The notes under the pieces: model-generated
The model's input: only the letters and a program-made list of their open reading frames with translations
The model's database searches: none
Told to the model about the DNA's origin: nothing
In this document: piece by piece, positions 17,656 to 27,105 of the stretch
How positions within the stretch are numbered: the stretch's first letter is position 1
How the letters are laid out: every line of letters begins with the position of its first letter
DNA from: Deltaproteobacteria bacterium
GTDB lineage: Bacteria; Bdellovibrionota; FAC87; UBA2466
Direction of reading: 5' to 3'
Length of the DNA: 64,000 bases
Assembly: GCA_016196825.1 (NCBI GenBank)
Contig: JACPWY010000060.1
Span: 31,486-95,485 of the forward strand
Made by a program: the position numbers and the translations under genes

Positions 17656-18357
17656 ATGTTTCGTAAGCCCGACCTTGAGATCTTGACGACCACCCTGTGG
17701 GAGTACCCCTCCCAGCACTACGGCTCCAAGATGCAGGGGAATCAGGATTACCGGGGCGCCACTCCGTCGTATGTGATCTGGAACCTTCTTAAGCGCTACA
17801 CGCGAGAGGGGGATACGGTCCTTGACCCCATGTGCGGCAGCGGAACTACGATCGACGTCTGTGCCGATCTCAAACGAAAGGCCATCGGCTTTGATCTGCG
17901 ACCAATCCGCGTTGATATTCAGCAGGCCGATGCCCGTTTCCTACCGATCAAAAAGGAAACTGTGGATTTTGTCTTCATGGATCCCCCCTATTCCACCCAT
18001 CTTGAATACTCCGACGACACTCGCTGCCTGGGAAAGTTGGACACGCGTGATGGGTCCTATTATGAAGCGATGGAAAAGGTCTTCGGCGAAATGTTCCGTG
18101 TGTTGAAAGATCGGCGCTACGTCGCAGTTTACGTGAGCGACTCATTCAAGAAGGGAAAGCCCTTCTCCGCCATCGGATTTGAGCTCTACGCGCGCCTCTC
18201 AAAGCTCTTCAGGCCGGTCGACATTGTGGCCGTCGTCCGCCACAACAAAACACTCAAACGCAACCACTGGCATACATCAGCCGTCGACGGGAACTACTTT
18301 CTGCGCGGCTTTAACTACCTTCTCATTTTCAAGAAAGAGATTGGCCCTAAGCACTAG
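17656..18357 (+). CDS. Orphan DNA adenine/cytosine-N4 methyltransferase-like protein
   Basis: 233 residues. The SAM site DTVLDPMCGSGTTIDVCADL (motif I, about residues 53-72) precedes the catalytic DPPYSTHLEYSDD (motif IV, about 110), the order found in alpha/gamma amino-methyltransferases and in RNA m2G-type enzymes. The start TTLWEYPSQHYG and GATPSYVIWNLLKRYT belong to a conserved family of stand-alone enzymes. There is no large target-recognition domain and no restriction gene next to it, so a regulatory or housekeeping methylation role is more likely than restriction-modification. It lies right after a terminator and ends next to a convergent gene. Confidence 0.85.
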   Translation: MFRKPDLEILTTTLWEYPSQHYGSKMQGNQDYRGATPSYVIWNLLKRYTREGDTVLDPMCGSGTTIDVCADLKRKAIGFDLRPIRVDIQQADARFLPIKKETVDFVFMDPPYSTHLEYSDDTRCLGKLDTRDGSYYEAMEKVFGEMFRVLKDRRYVAVYVSDSFKKGKPFSAIGFELYARLSKLFRPVDIVAVVRHNKTLKRNHWHTSAVDGNYFLRGFNYLLIFKKEIGPKH

Positions 18358-18759
18358 CTAACTGCGGGATTCGATCCTGGCGAGCGCCTCAAGAGCCTGA
18401 GCCTCTTGTCCGCGGATGACCATCAACATAAAATTGGTCACTCCGCCCTCGGCAGATGAGGTACCGATGATGTCGTAGGTGGCCTCAACCCCCTCGGCAG
18501 CAAGTGAGCTCACGATCTCGGCCATCGTGGTGTGGCTGTAGCCTGGTCCATGGCAACGCTTCAGCACGACCCAATCCTGGTCCTGATGGGCCTTCAAATT
18601 CTCTTCGGCAGCGCGCAGAGCGGAATGATCTATCTCGACAAAAAGATGTTGGCGCCTCTTCGCTCGTCGCGCCCTGAACACCGAAATCACCAGAAACACG
18701 GGGATCGCGGCAGGAAGCACCGCGTACAGGAGAAGCTCAATGGCGCCTTGCAGATCCAC
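18358..18759 (-). CDS. Membrane-anchored small protein, DUF2007-like domain
   Basis: 133 residues. A hydrophobic helix at about residues 8-27 (LLLYAVLPAAIPVFLVISV) is followed by basic RARRAKRRQ, giving a cytoplasmic C-terminal domain. That domain contains an EGVEATYDIIGTSSAEGGVTNFMLMVI element and an ALEALARI end, which recall the putative signal-transducing DUF2007 fold, though the match is loose. It follows nrdJ by 29 bases on the same strand and is probably transcribed with it. Function unknown. Confidence 0.65.
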   Translation of the reverse strand: MDLQGAIELLLYAVLPAAIPVFLVISVFRARRAKRRQHLFVEIDHSALRAAEENLKAHQDQDWVVLKRCHGPGYSHTTMAEIVSSLAAEGVEATYDIIGTSSAEGGVTNFMLMVIRGQEAQALEALARIESRS

Positions 18760-18788
18760 ATCAGCCCCTTACCTGTCCCAGCCGGAGC

Positions 18789-21700
18789 TTACGAGCAGCC
18801 CGAAGTCGAGCCACACGACACGCAGCGCAGGCAGGTCCCCGAGCGCACCATCGTGAACTGGCCACACTCACAGCACGGATCGCCTTCGTACCCTTTTGTC
18901 CGCGCGAGCCGCGATGCGAGCGCGATATCGTCTGACCACTCTTCGCTGGTCAGCGCGATGTCGGTCGCACCGTTGGAAGGCGCACCCGCCGCGGCAGCAG
19001 CACCCAGGCTTTGGCTTGCTACTGCGAGTTGGCCAACGACCGCTCCGCCGCCCATTCCTCCGCCGGCTCCCATCGAAGCGGGCGCCGAGTACTCCGCCGG
19101 TTGCGGTGCCCGTGTCTCTTTCGGTGGAATATGCACTAGGTCCGTGCGGCCGAGGTAGTTGAGCGCCAGATCGCGGAAGATAAAGTCCACGATGGAGGAG
19201 CAGAACTTAATGTGGTCGTGATCCGCGACGTGGCCATTGGGCTCGAAGCGGAACATGTGGAATTTCGTCACAAACTCCTCGAGCGGCACGCCGTATTGGA
19301 GCCCCAATGAAATCGCGATCGCAAACGCGTTCATAAGGCTTCGGTAAGCGGCACCCTCTTTGTACATATCCACAAAGACCTCGCCGAGTGTTCCATCTTC
19401 ATACTCGCCAGTCCTGAGATACACCCTCTGGCCACCAATCGTGGCCTTCACCGTGTAGCCAAACCGACGCTTGGGAAGCTCACGGCGCAGCGCCCGCTGA
19501 ACAAACTGCTTTGCCACCTCTTGAACATCACGTTGCAGATGAAGCCGCTTGTCATCGCCCGCCTCGTCCTCGTCACCAACGCTATCGAACAGAGACGATG
19601 CCGCCACAGCGTTGAGAGGCTGCGAAAGCTTAGAGCCATCACGGTAAATAGAGACCGCCTTCAACATCTTCTTCCACGAGGTCATGTAGGCCTTTTCGAC
19701 CTCCTCGATGGTCGCCTCATTGGGCATGTTGATGGTCTTACTGATTGCCCCGCTGATGAAGGGCTGAGCCGACGCCATCATATCGATGTGAGTCACATAA
19801 TGGAGGAACCGTCGCCCGTGTTTGCCACACTTGTTGGCGCAATCAAAGATGGGCAGGTGGTCCAGCTTCAGATGTGGGGCACCCTCGACCGTCATCATGC
19901 CGCACACATAGTGATTCGCCTTTTCGATCTCCTCGTCGGTGAAGCTCAAGCTTTTCAGCATGTTGAATTCAGGATCCCTCAACTCCTCCTCGGTCAGCCC
20001 CAGCACCTCACGGCAGAACTCCTCGCCAAGGGTCCACTGGTTGAAGACAAACCCCAACTCAAAGGCCGTGGGGAGCTCAGCGTCGATTCGAGTGAGCACA
20101 TCCTCGGTGAAGCCCTTCTCCTTCAAAGACTTGAAGTTGATGTAGGGCGCGTTTCGAAGCGAGCCGTAACCAATGCAGTAGTAAACGATCTCATCCACCT
20201 GCCGGGGCGAGTACCCGAGATTCTTCAGAGCCCGAGGGACGCTCTGGTTGATAATTCTAAAATACCCTCCGCCGGCCAGCTTTTTAAACTTCACCAGCGC
20301 GAAATCGGGTTCAATCCCGGTCGTGTCGCAGTCCATGATGAGACCAATCGTGCCCGTGGGCGCGATCACGGTCGTCTGGGCGTTGCGAAAGCCGTGTTTC
20401 TCTCCGAGGGCCACCGCCTCATCCCAGCTGTGACGTGCCGCCTCGAGCAGGTTTGGGGGACAATCCTTCTCCACAATCCCGACCGGCTTCACGGTGAGCT
20501 CCTCATACTCATGGCCCGGGCGATCGTAGGCCGCACGTCGGTGGTTTCGGATCACACGCAGCATGGCCTCGCGATTCTCGGCGTACTTGGGGAAGGCACC
20601 GAGCTCACCAGCCATCTCGGCGCTCGCCGTGTAGGAGACACCGGTCATCATCGAAGTGAGCGCTCCGCACACCGCCATCGCCTTCGGACTGCCATAAGAA
20701 ATGCCCATTGACATCAAAAGGGCCCCGAGGTTCGCATAGCCGAGCCCGAGTGTTCGGTACTCGTAGCTACGCTGGGCAATCGCACGGCTGGGGTACTGGG
20801 CCATCAAGACGCTGATCTCAAGCACCATCGTCCACAGGCGACAGGCGTGCAGATATTCATCAACCCGGAAGACGCCCGAAGCGTCGTCATAGAATTTGAT
20901 AAGGTTCAAACTCGCGAGGTTACAGGCCGTATCATCGAGGAACATGTACTCGGAGCAGGGATTCGAGGCGTTGATGCGGCCACCTGCGGGACACGTGTGC
21001 CACTCGTTGATGGTCGTGTCGTATTGCAGACCAGGATCGGCGCAGGCCCAAGCGGCATAGCTGATATCGTCCCACATCTGAGTGGCTGGGATCTCTTTGC
21101 AGACTTGGCCAGTGGTCCGCCATCTGAGCGGCCAGTTGGACTTCTTTTCCAGAGCCTCGAAGAAGGAGTTGGGAATGCGAACCGAGTTGTTGGAATTCTG
21201 GCCACTCACCGTTGTGTACGCTTCGCTTTGCCAGTCGACATCAAAAAGAGGAAAGTCGATCTTGCGCCGCCCCATCTGCGCAAGCTGGAGCACTTTGAGC
21301 ACATAGCTATCCGGAATCGCAGCTACACGCGCCGCACGTAAAGCCGACTTCAGAGCAGAATTTTTGTCGGGATCGGTCTCCACACTTCCATCGGACTGGT
21401 AGCAAGCCTCAAGCACGGCCTTGAGCCGCTTTCGGTGGAGCTTACTACCGGCCACAAGAGCCGAGACCTTTTGCTCCTCCTGCACCTTCCAGTTAATGAA
21501 GCCCTCGATCTCAGGGTGATCGAGATCCAGACAAACCATTTTCGCCGCGCGCCGGGTGGTGCCGCCACTTTTGATCACGCCAGCCGCACGATCGCCGACC
21601 TTCAAAAAGGACATGAGACCGCTGCTACGCCCACCACCGCTCAATGGCTCTCCCTCGCCACGGAGGTGGCTAAAGTTCGTGCCGGTGCCAGAGCCGTACT

Positions 21701-22295
21701 TGAAAAGACGCGCCTCACGCACCCAAAGGTCCATTACGCCGTTCTCATTCACCAGATCATCGGCAACACTCTGGATGAAGCACGCGTGGGGTTGGGGATG
21801 CTCGTAAGCCGTCTTGGATTGAGTCAACACGCCTGTGTTGGGATCCACGAAGAAGTGGCCCTGCGCGGGGCCATCGATGCCATAGGCCCAGTGAAGTCCG
21901 GTGTTGAACCATTGGGGACTGTTGGGCGCGGCCACCTGATGGGACAGCATGTAGCAAAGCTCATCGTAAAACACGCGTGAGTCATCGTCGGTCGTGAAGT
22001 AACCAAATCGTTTGCCCCAATCGGACCAGCAGCCCGCGAGGCGATGAAAAACCTGACGCGCGTCGTTCTCTCCGCGCGTCTTGTCGCTCCCCTCCGCAGG
22101 AACGCCGGTCTTTCGAAAATACTTTTGCGCCAAAATATCGGTCGCGACCTGCGACCAATCCTTCGGAACGACAACGTCCTCTTGGCTGAAAACCACGCGG
22201 CCATCTGGCTCACGGATTTCCGACTTGCGCGTATCAAAAACTTGATCGCTGAAAGGGTTGGAGAGGTTTTTGGTGAATACTCGGTTAATTTGCAT
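18789..22295 (-). CDS. nrdJ: Adenosylcobalamin-dependent ribonucleotide reductase (class II)
   Basis: 1168 residues, close to full length for the long NrdJ form. It reduces ribonucleotides to deoxyribonucleotides using adenosylcobalamin as radical generator, in the cytoplasm. Recognisable parts: [15 protein letters not shown], the active-site strand [20 protein letters not shown] with Asn, Cys and Glu residues of the radical site, [20 protein letters not shown], and a cysteine-rich C-terminal tail ([23 protein letters not shown]) that shuttles electrons from thioredoxin and resembles a zinc ribbon. The ATG has TAGGGGG upstream. A 210-base leader with a compact predicted RNA structure and a minus-strand promoter precede it. 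A thioredoxin gene is 2.3 kb away. No other RNR gene is in the window. Confidence 0.95.
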   Translation of the reverse strand: MQINRVFTKNLSNPFSDQVFDTRKSEIREPDGRVVFSQEDVVVPKDWSQVATDILAQKYFRKTGVPAEGSDKTRGENDARQVFHRLAGCWSDWGKRFGYFTTDDDSRVFYDELCYMLSHQVAAPNSPQWFNTGLHWAYGIDGPAQGHFFVDPNTGVLTQSKTAYEHPQPHACFIQSVADDLVNENGVMDLWVREARLFKYGSGTGTNFSHLRGEGEPLSGGGRSSGLMSFLKVGDRAAGVIKSGGTTRRAAKMVCLDLDHPEIEGFINWKVQEEQKVSALVAGSKLHRKRLKAVLEACYQSDGSVETDPDKNSALKSALRAARVAAIPDSYVLKVLQLAQMGRRKIDFPLFDVDWQSEAYTTVSGQNSNNSVRIPNSFFEALEKKSNWPLRWRTTGQVCKEIPATQMWDDISYAAWACADPGLQYDTTINEWHTCPAGGRINASNPCSEYMFLDDTACNLASLNLIKFYDDASGVFRVDEYLHACRLWTMVLEISVLMAQYPSRAIAQRSYEYRTLGLGYANLGALLMSMGISYGSPKAMAVCGALTSMMTGVSYTASAEMAGELGAFPKYAENREAMLRVIRNHRRAAYDRPGHEYEELTVKPVGIVEKDCPPNLLEAARHSWDEAVALGEKHGFRNAQTTVIAPTGTIGLIMDCDTTGIEPDFALVKFKKLAGGGYFRIINQSVPRALKNLGYSPRQVDEIVYYCIGYGSLRNAPYINFKSLKEKGFTEDVLTRIDAELPTAFELGFVFNQWTLGEEFCREVLGLTEEELRDPEFNMLKSLSFTDEEIEKANHYVCGMMTVEGAPHLKLDHLPIFDCANKCGKHGRRFLHYVTHIDMMASAQPFISGAISKTINMPNEATIEEVEKAYMTSWKKMLKAVSIYRDGSKLSQPLNAVAASSLFDSVGDEDEAGDDKRLHLQRDVQEVAKQFVQRALRRELPKRRFGYTVKATIGGQRVYLRTGEYEDGTLGEVFVDMYKEGAAYRSLMNAFAIAISLGLQYGVPLEEFVTKFHMFRFEPNGHVADHDHIKFCSSIVDFIFRDLALNYLGRTDLVHIPPKETRAPQPAEYSAPASMGAGGGMGGGAVVGQLAVASQSLGAAAAAGAPSNGATDIALTSEEWSDDIALASRLARTKGYEGDPCCECGQFTMVRSGTCLRCVSCGSTSGCS

Positions 22296-22344
22296 TGCAG
22301 CCCCCTAGATGGAACGGTGTTTCAATCCAAAAATTCAAATTTTG

Positions 22345-22414
22345 AGGTGACGAGTCCCCGTCAGCCTGTTTTGCCGGTCTTAAGCCCCGGCAAACGGGCT
22401 TCTTCCCGTCACCT
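22345..22414 (-). ncRNA. Structured leader RNA of nrdJ, riboswitch-like
   Basis: The transcript can form a closing stem of eight pairs (AGGTGACG 5' side, from 22414; CGTCACCT 3' side, ending at 22345) enclosing two hairpins. The first is CGGG-AAGAAG-CCCG (22408 to 22395). The second is TTTGCCGG, nine-base loop, CCGGCAAA (22394 to 22370). A single-stranded CAGGCTGACGGGGAC follows before the closing stem. The first base pair of hairpin 1 competes with the last of the closing stem. The element ends about 50 bases before the nrdJ start. A candidate RNA named the nrdJ motif has been described upstream of nrdJ genes; whether this is that motif was not tested. No B12-box was seen, so it is not a classic cobalamin riboswitch. 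Confidence 0.6.
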
Positions 22415-22477
22415 GTATTACAAATATTTTTAGTTCAGGCCTACTTGAGTCCGCTATTTAACGCCGCCATTGAACCA

Positions 22478-22551
22478 CATGTCCGCGTCGCGCCCGCTCC
22501 TCATGTCACAAAAAATATAGCATGTACCATACAATTCATGTCAATCATGTC
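22478..22551. repeat. Five CATGT(C/A) repeats in the nrdJ promoter region
   Basis: CATGTC occurs at 22478, 22502, 22537 and 22546, and CATGTA at 22521, around the candidate promoter. Spacings are irregular, 9 to 24 bases. They could be operator half-sites for a regulator of nrdJ. No NrdR box was recognised in this 347-base gap, which contains no gene. Confidence 0.4.
22514..22544 (-). promoter_or_regulatory. Candidate nrdJ promoter
   Basis: On the minus strand TTGACA (22544-22539) is followed after 19 bases by TATATT (22519-22514), which is preceded by TGC as in an extended -10. Transcription would start near 22507 and give a leader of about 210 bases that contains the structured RNA. The spacer is longer than ideal. 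Confidence 0.45.
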
Positions 22552-22642
22552 AGCGCGTTTTTTTAGAGTTTAATGAGGAAAACTGAAGCGACTCGCGTTA
22601 AGAAATTGAATTCACCGATCATAACTGAGCGCGATAAAAAAA

Positions 22643-25327
22643 TTAGCCACAAGCACGCCAATTTTTCCCCCAACCCATATCAACTTTGAGAGGCACGTCA
22701 AGAGACAGAGCATTCTCCATCGCCTCTGTCACGATGATCTCCGCGCGTTTTAGGTCACGCTCTTCGACTTCGCAGACGAGCTCATCGTGAACCTGCAAAA
22801 TCATTCGTCCACGAATTTTATCGTCGATAAAACGGCGCTCCACATCGATCATCGCACGCTTGATCATGTCGGCCGCGGTCCCCTGTATGGGCGCATTGAT
22901 CGCAGCCCTCTCCGCCATGTCTCTCAACATCCGGTTGCTCGAACCCAGCTCAGCGATCGGTCGCCGCCGCCCCATAAGGGTTTCCGCGTATCCATTTTTT
23001 CGCGCGCTATCGACAAGCTCATGCAAATAATTTTTCACTCCGCTGTAGCGCGCAAAATAACGATCGATGAAATTCTTGGCGTCGCTCATCGAGATGCCGA
23101 GAGTCTGTGAAAGTCCAAACGGAGTTTGACCGTACATCACACCAAAATTGATTGTCTTCGCGACTTTCCTCTGTTGGGAATTGACCTCCTTCACACCAAA
23201 GATCAGCCGAGCCGTACGCTCATGGACATCTTCATCGTTCTGAAAGGCCACCGTCAGCTCCTTGTCGCCACTCATGTGCGCGAGAAGCCTCAACTCCACC
23301 TGGGAATAATCCGCCGACAACAAGGCCATCCCCGGGCTCGGGATAAAGACCGCTCTAAGGTCGTACCTAGGATCCTCCGCAGCGGGAATATTTTGGAGGT
23401 TCGGGTTTGAGCTCGAAAGCCTTCCTGTTGCCGCAACCGTCTGGTTGTAGTGGGTGTGGACTCTCCCCGTCGCCGGAGAAATCTCCCCGAGAAGCCCATC
23501 CACAAACGTGGATTTGAGTTTGCCAAGCTCCCGATACCTCAGAAGTTCAGGGATGATCGGGTGCCTGTCGCGAAGTTTGGTGAGCACACTCTCATCGGTC
23601 GAAAAACCGGTCTTGGTTTTCTTTCCTACGGGGAGCTTCAGTTGATTGAAAAGGATCTCCCCCAGCTGCCGAGGCGAATTGATATTGAACGGATTCCCCG
23701 AGAGAGAAAAGATGTGATTCTCCAGACCAGCTAGTTCATCGGTGAGATTCGTAGCCATCGATTCAAGGCTCCCGCGATCCACCCCCACGCCATCGTATTC
23801 CATCCGAGCCAGGACCTTCACGAGCGGCACCTCAAGCTCGTGGAAGAGGTGGTTCACTCTATCGAGCCCCTTCAATTCCTCCTGGAGTTTAGCCTCCAGC
23901 CTGAGCGTGACGTCGGCGTCCTCGGCCGAGTAGTCGCGCGCCTTATCCAACGGCACCTCGGCGAAGGAAATCTGACTCTTCCCCTTCCCGGTGACATCCT
24001 CATACTTGATGGTGGCGTGGTTCAGATATCGGCGAGAAAGCGCATCGAGGTTGTGTGGACGATCGGGATCCAGGAGGTAGCTCGCGACCAAAGTGTCGGA
24101 ATCTATTCCCTCCACCCTCACACCCCAACTCCAGAGGATCTGGAGATCGTACTTAATATTCTGCCCCACCTTCAGAATGTTGGGGTCCTCAAGTACCGGC
24201 GCCAAAATTTTCCTGACCGTGTCGGCCGAGAGCTGCCCAGAAACCAAAACATCGGAGCGACCCGGCTCATAATGCCCGACTGGAATATAGTAAGCCTCAA
24301 AAGGCTTCACCGAAATGGAGATTCCGACGAGGTTTGCCTCACGAGTGCGCAACGAAGTCGTCTCCGTATCCAGACTCATCCGTCCGGCCTTGTTGATTTT
24401 TCCGACGAGCTCCTCCAACGCCTTGGCTTCCGTCACCAGGTAGTAATGAATGTCCTCCGGTTTTTGAGCCTCGATCAGGTCGAAACGCTTCAGGAGGTTC
24501 ACAAATTCAAGCTCTGTGAAAAGGCCCTGAAGTTGATCCTTGTGGGGACCGTTATAGCGAAGATGGTCGAGCTTAAAATCAAACTCCACATCACACTTCA
24601 CCGTCGCTAGCTCCTGGCTCAAAAACGCCAAATCCCGTTCACGCGTTAAAGTCTCACGCCGTTTCTCGCTTTTGATCTCAGCGAGCCGTTCATAAAGAGT
24701 GGTGAGTGACCCAAAGTTACCAAGCAACTCGCACGCGGTCTTATCTCCTACTCCCGAGACACCGGGGATATTGTCACTCGAATCCCCGACGAGAGCCAGA
24801 TAATCCACCACCTGATCGGGGCGCACACCCAGTTTCTCCTTCACGCCGCCTTCATCGTACCGGCGATCCTTCATTGTGTCGTACAGCGTGACCCGAGGAT
24901 TCACGAGCTGCATCAGATCCTTGTCACCCGTGATAATCTCAACCTTGTGGCCACCCTGCTCGGCAAGCCGGGCCACGGTCCCCAAGAGATCGTCGGCCTC
25001 AAAACCCTCTTGGATGAGTTCACAGATGCCAAAGGCCCTCACCGCCCGCCGAATGAGAGGAATCTGCTTCACCAGATCATCGGGGGGTTTCTCGCGGTTC
25101 GCTTTGTATTCGGCGTAGCGGATCTTCCGAAACGTCGGCTTAGGCGTGTCGAACGCAATCGCCAGATACTCCGGCTTTTCGACGTCCATGACCTTGAGAA
25201 GCATATTAATAAAGCCGAGCACCGCATTGGTGGGAAATCCCTTCGATGTTGAAAGCCGAGTGATGGCGTAGAAGGCCCTAAAGATATAGCCGCTCCCGTC
25301 TATCAGAATAACTTTTGGCTTTTCCAT
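22643..25327 (-). CDS. polA: DNA polymerase I
   Basis: 894 residues with all three domains. The N-terminal 5'-3' exonuclease (to about 300) has LIDGSGYIFRAFYA, GFEADDLLGT, TGDKDLMQLV and GDSSDNIPGVSGVGDKTA. The 3'-5' proofreading domain (about 310-510) looks active: MSLDTETTSL carries the DxE pair, GQNIKYDLQ the Exo II Asp and YSAEDADVTLRL the Exo III Asp. The polymerase domain has LLSADYSQVELRLLAHMSGD (motif A), KVAKTINFGVMYGQTPFGL (motif B, O-helix) and ILQVHDELVCEV (motif C). It performs gap filling and RNA-primer removal. ATG at 25327 (MEKPKV) was chosen over one three codons upstream. Confidence 0.97.
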   Translation of the reverse strand: MEKPKVILIDGSGYIFRAFYAITRLSTSKGFPTNAVLGFINMLLKVMDVEKPEYLAIAFDTPKPTFRKIRYAEYKANREKPPDDLVKQIPLIRRAVRAFGICELIQEGFEADDLLGTVARLAEQGGHKVEIITGDKDLMQLVNPRVTLYDTMKDRRYDEGGVKEKLGVRPDQVVDYLALVGDSSDNIPGVSGVGDKTACELLGNFGSLTTLYERLAEIKSEKRRETLTRERDLAFLSQELATVKCDVEFDFKLDHLRYNGPHKDQLQGLFTELEFVNLLKRFDLIEAQKPEDIHYYLVTEAKALEELVGKINKAGRMSLDTETTSLRTREANLVGISISVKPFEAYYIPVGHYEPGRSDVLVSGQLSADTVRKILAPVLEDPNILKVGQNIKYDLQILWSWGVRVEGIDSDTLVASYLLDPDRPHNLDALSRRYLNHATIKYEDVTGKGKSQISFAEVPLDKARDYSAEDADVTLRLEAKLQEELKGLDRVNHLFHELEVPLVKVLARMEYDGVGVDRGSLESMATNLTDELAGLENHIFSLSGNPFNINSPRQLGEILFNQLKLPVGKKTKTGFSTDESVLTKLRDRHPIIPELLRYRELGKLKSTFVDGLLGEISPATGRVHTHYNQTVAATGRLSSSNPNLQNIPAAEDPRYDLRAVFIPSPGMALLSADYSQVELRLLAHMSGDKELTVAFQNDEDVHERTARLIFGVKEVNSQQRKVAKTINFGVMYGQTPFGLSQTLGISMSDAKNFIDRYFARYSGVKNYLHELVDSARKNGYAETLMGRRRPIAELGSSNRMLRDMAERAAINAPIQGTAADMIKRAMIDVERRFIDDKIRGRMILQVHDELVCEVEERDLKRAEIIVTEAMENALSLDVPLKVDMGWGKNWRACG

Positions 25328-25353
25328 GCCGCGCACAATACACCAAATAGTTC

Positions 25354-25370
25354 CCTATCGCATCGATAGG
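25354..25370. promoter_or_regulatory. 7-bp inverted repeat between polA and the 28-codon gene
   Basis: CCTATCG-CAT-CGATAGG is a perfect inverted repeat in the short divergent gap, 27 bases from the polA start and 70 from the small gene. It is suited to a dimeric repressor. No known operator was recognised. Confidence 0.4.
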
Positions 25371-25440
25371 CCAAATCTATTTTCCGAAAAACTTCGCCTG
25401 CCGAATACTCAATCTGCAACTGAAACTCCAAGGAGAGACC

Positions 25441-25527
25441 ATGAAAAACGACATCATCAAGCGCATCATCCAGAGCAAGATCGAAAAGGGAATGACCAAG
25501 GCCAAGTGCTGCCAGAAATTCCACTGA
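25441..25527 (+). CDS. 28-residue peptide gene, possible precursor peptide
   Basis: ATG at 25441 follows a strong AGGAGAG ribosome-binding site by a few bases and opens 28 codons ending in TGA. The peptide is basic and amphipathic in its first 20 residues (starts MKNDIIKRII) and ends in a Cys-rich tail, KCCQKFH. It has no signal peptide. A terminator-like hairpin follows directly, and then come a WH-motif protein and a P450 on the same strand, overlapping each other. This arrangement is like a RiPP precursor followed by an attenuating hairpin and its modifying enzymes, but a leader peptide or small toxin would look similar. No homologue is known to me. Confidence 0.5.
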   Translation: MKNDIIKRIIQSKIEKGMTKAKCCQKFH

Positions 25528-25548
25528 GCTTGCGGTGATCGCGAAGGA

Positions 25549-25584
25549 GGGCCGCCCGCCTAGGGTGGCCCCCCCTTTTTTTTT
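25549..25584 (+). terminator. Strong Rho-independent terminator or attenuator
   Basis: GGGCCGCC (25549-25556) pairs with GGTGGCCC (25564-25571), eight pairs with one G-U, followed by CCCC and nine T (25576-25584). It lies 22 bases after the small gene and its U-tract runs into the ribosome-binding site of the next gene, so it may limit read-through into the downstream enzymes. Confidence 0.85.
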
Positions 25585-25595
25585 GAGGAGCCACG

Positions 25596-26033
25596 ATGTT
25601 GCCTAAACTCGACGACCTTATCCAATACCAACACCAACCAGTTATCGCGAGCTACCGGCGCAATTACCCCGAACAGGCAGACCGCGCGGAAGACCTTTTC
25701 CAGAGCATGCTGAAATACCTGTGGGTGTCACAGAAGCATGGCGACGAACGCCGTCGATCGCCCGATGATCCGGCGCTCGACTTCGTTCTAGTGATGCATG
25801 AAGAGATGAGGGCAATCGATAATATGTGGCACAACTTCATTCTTTACACGCAGGACTACACGGAATTCTGCCACAGCTATTTTGGCGAATACCTCCACCA
25901 CCAACCCGACATGGCGCTGATCCAGACCCACCCCCAAAGTGAGTTTGCCGTCCTGATGGAAAAATACCTTCTCTACCTCTTTGAGAATTTGGGCGAAGAA
26001 ACCGTCACCCACTGGTTCGGCGAACACCTGTGA
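25596..26033 (+). CDS. WH-motif protein (DUF1399/GRDP-like), function unknown
   Basis: 145 residues, cytoplasmic and mostly helical. The conserved-looking core is HEEMRAIDNMWHNFILYTQDY, FCHSYFGEYLHH and P104. It resembles the D-xx-WH motif of bacterial members of the glycine-rich-domain-like (DUF1399) family, whose biochemical role is unknown. Residues D75, W78, H79, C92, H101 and H102 could bind a metal or substrate. The start has GAGGAG seven bases upstream, just after the terminator. The stop overlaps the P450 GTG (GTGA), so both are made together. The neighbours suggest an accessory role in modifying the small peptide, which is inference only. Confidence 0.6.
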   Translation: MLPKLDDLIQYQHQPVIASYRRNYPEQADRAEDLFQSMLKYLWVSQKHGDERRRSPDDPALDFVLVMHEEMRAIDNMWHNFILYTQDYTEFCHSYFGEYLHHQPDMALIQTHPQSEFAVLMEKYLLYLFENLGEETVTHWFGEHL

Positions 26034-27105
26034 TCCTAAACGCCAAAGATCCCAATTTTCGATACAACCCCTATCCGTTTTTTCGGCAACTGAGGCAGGA
26101 GGCGCCCATTGCTCGCGTCGAGCCCTTCGGAGCTTGGGCCATCTCTCGCTATGACGATGTCATCGCCCTATTAAGAAACCCGACGCTCTTTTCCTCCGCC
26201 AACATGAGCCCCGAAGATGGTGAGGGAGCCCAATTCATTCTCCAAACAAGGGCGCTCATCGGCACCGATCCCCCCGATCACGCGCGACTCCGCGGAATCA
26301 TCGGACTCACCTTCACACCACCTCGCATTCAGGCCTGGGAGGGATTGATTCGCTCGCATGCTCGGACCCTTCTTGCCGCCATCAAGGACAATTCAGCCGT
26401 TGATTTGGTCACGGCTTTCACAGCACCACTCCCTACCCTAGTGATTGGCGATATTCTGGGAATCGATCGGGAACGGACTGCGGACTTTATCCGTTGGACC
26501 GACACGTTGCTGACTTGGCGCAATCGAGAGCACAACAAAGCCGAGCAAACGGCCCAGGAAATCGTCGACTATTTCACGGAACTCATCGATCGCAGGCGGC
26601 AACAACCCACCGATGATCTGATAAGTCATCTCATTGCCGCCTGTGATCACAACCAACGCCTCACGCCCCGAGAGCTTCTCGCTTTCTTGCGATTGATTTT
26701 GGTTGCCGGGACCGAGACGACAACTCATCTTTTAGGCAACACCATTCGAGCAATCTGCACCGGCCTTCTGTGGCGCTCCCTGCGCGTCTCACCGTTTCTG
26801 GTGCCCCAGGCGATTGAGGAAACGTTGCGCTTTGACGGCCCTGTTCTCGCGCTCGCCCGCCGGACAGCCGAGGACACCGAGATTTACGGACAGCACGTCT
26901 CCAAGAACGACACCATCCTGGCTCTCGTCGCTTCCGCCAATCGTGACGAATCGGTGCCCCCTTGGCGCGCCTGCAAACACGCGTCGCCTTAGAGGAACTC
27001 ACTACAAGATTTGAAAATCTTACCCTGCTCGAGGAGCCTCATTTTCTAGAATCCTTTTTCTTCCGCGGTCCGAAATCCCTGTTCGTAAGTCCGGAGTCGA
27101 GTCGG
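26030..27105 (+). pseudogene. Cytochrome P450 with haem-loop deletion and frameshift
   Basis: The first 309 codons read as a bacterial P450: YNPYPFFRQLRQEAPI, GTDPPDHARLRGIIGLTF, I-helix LILVAGTETTTHLLGN (acid-alcohol pair present), K-helix EETLRFDGPV (ExxR) and ASANRDESV. At 26954 the frame goes on as PPWRACKHASP and stops at 26992. The +1 frame from 26956 reads APLARLQTRVALEELTTRF and RGPKSLFV, the normal C-terminal end. About 28 residues between them, including the haem-ligand Cys loop (FGxGxHxC), are missing. The protein cannot hold haem in the usual way, so the gene is a decayed copy unless the assembly is wrong. GTG start overlapping the upstream stop. Confidence 0.85.

Noticed and set aside
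15121..18357. Restriction-modification system from the HNH protein and the DNA methyltransferase
   Set aside because: Three unrelated genes and a terminator lie between them and both belong to stand-alone families.
22296..22440. Cobalamin riboswitch upstream of nrdJ
   Set aside because: The B12-box and the conserved core of cobalamin riboswitches were not found; the stem layout is also different.
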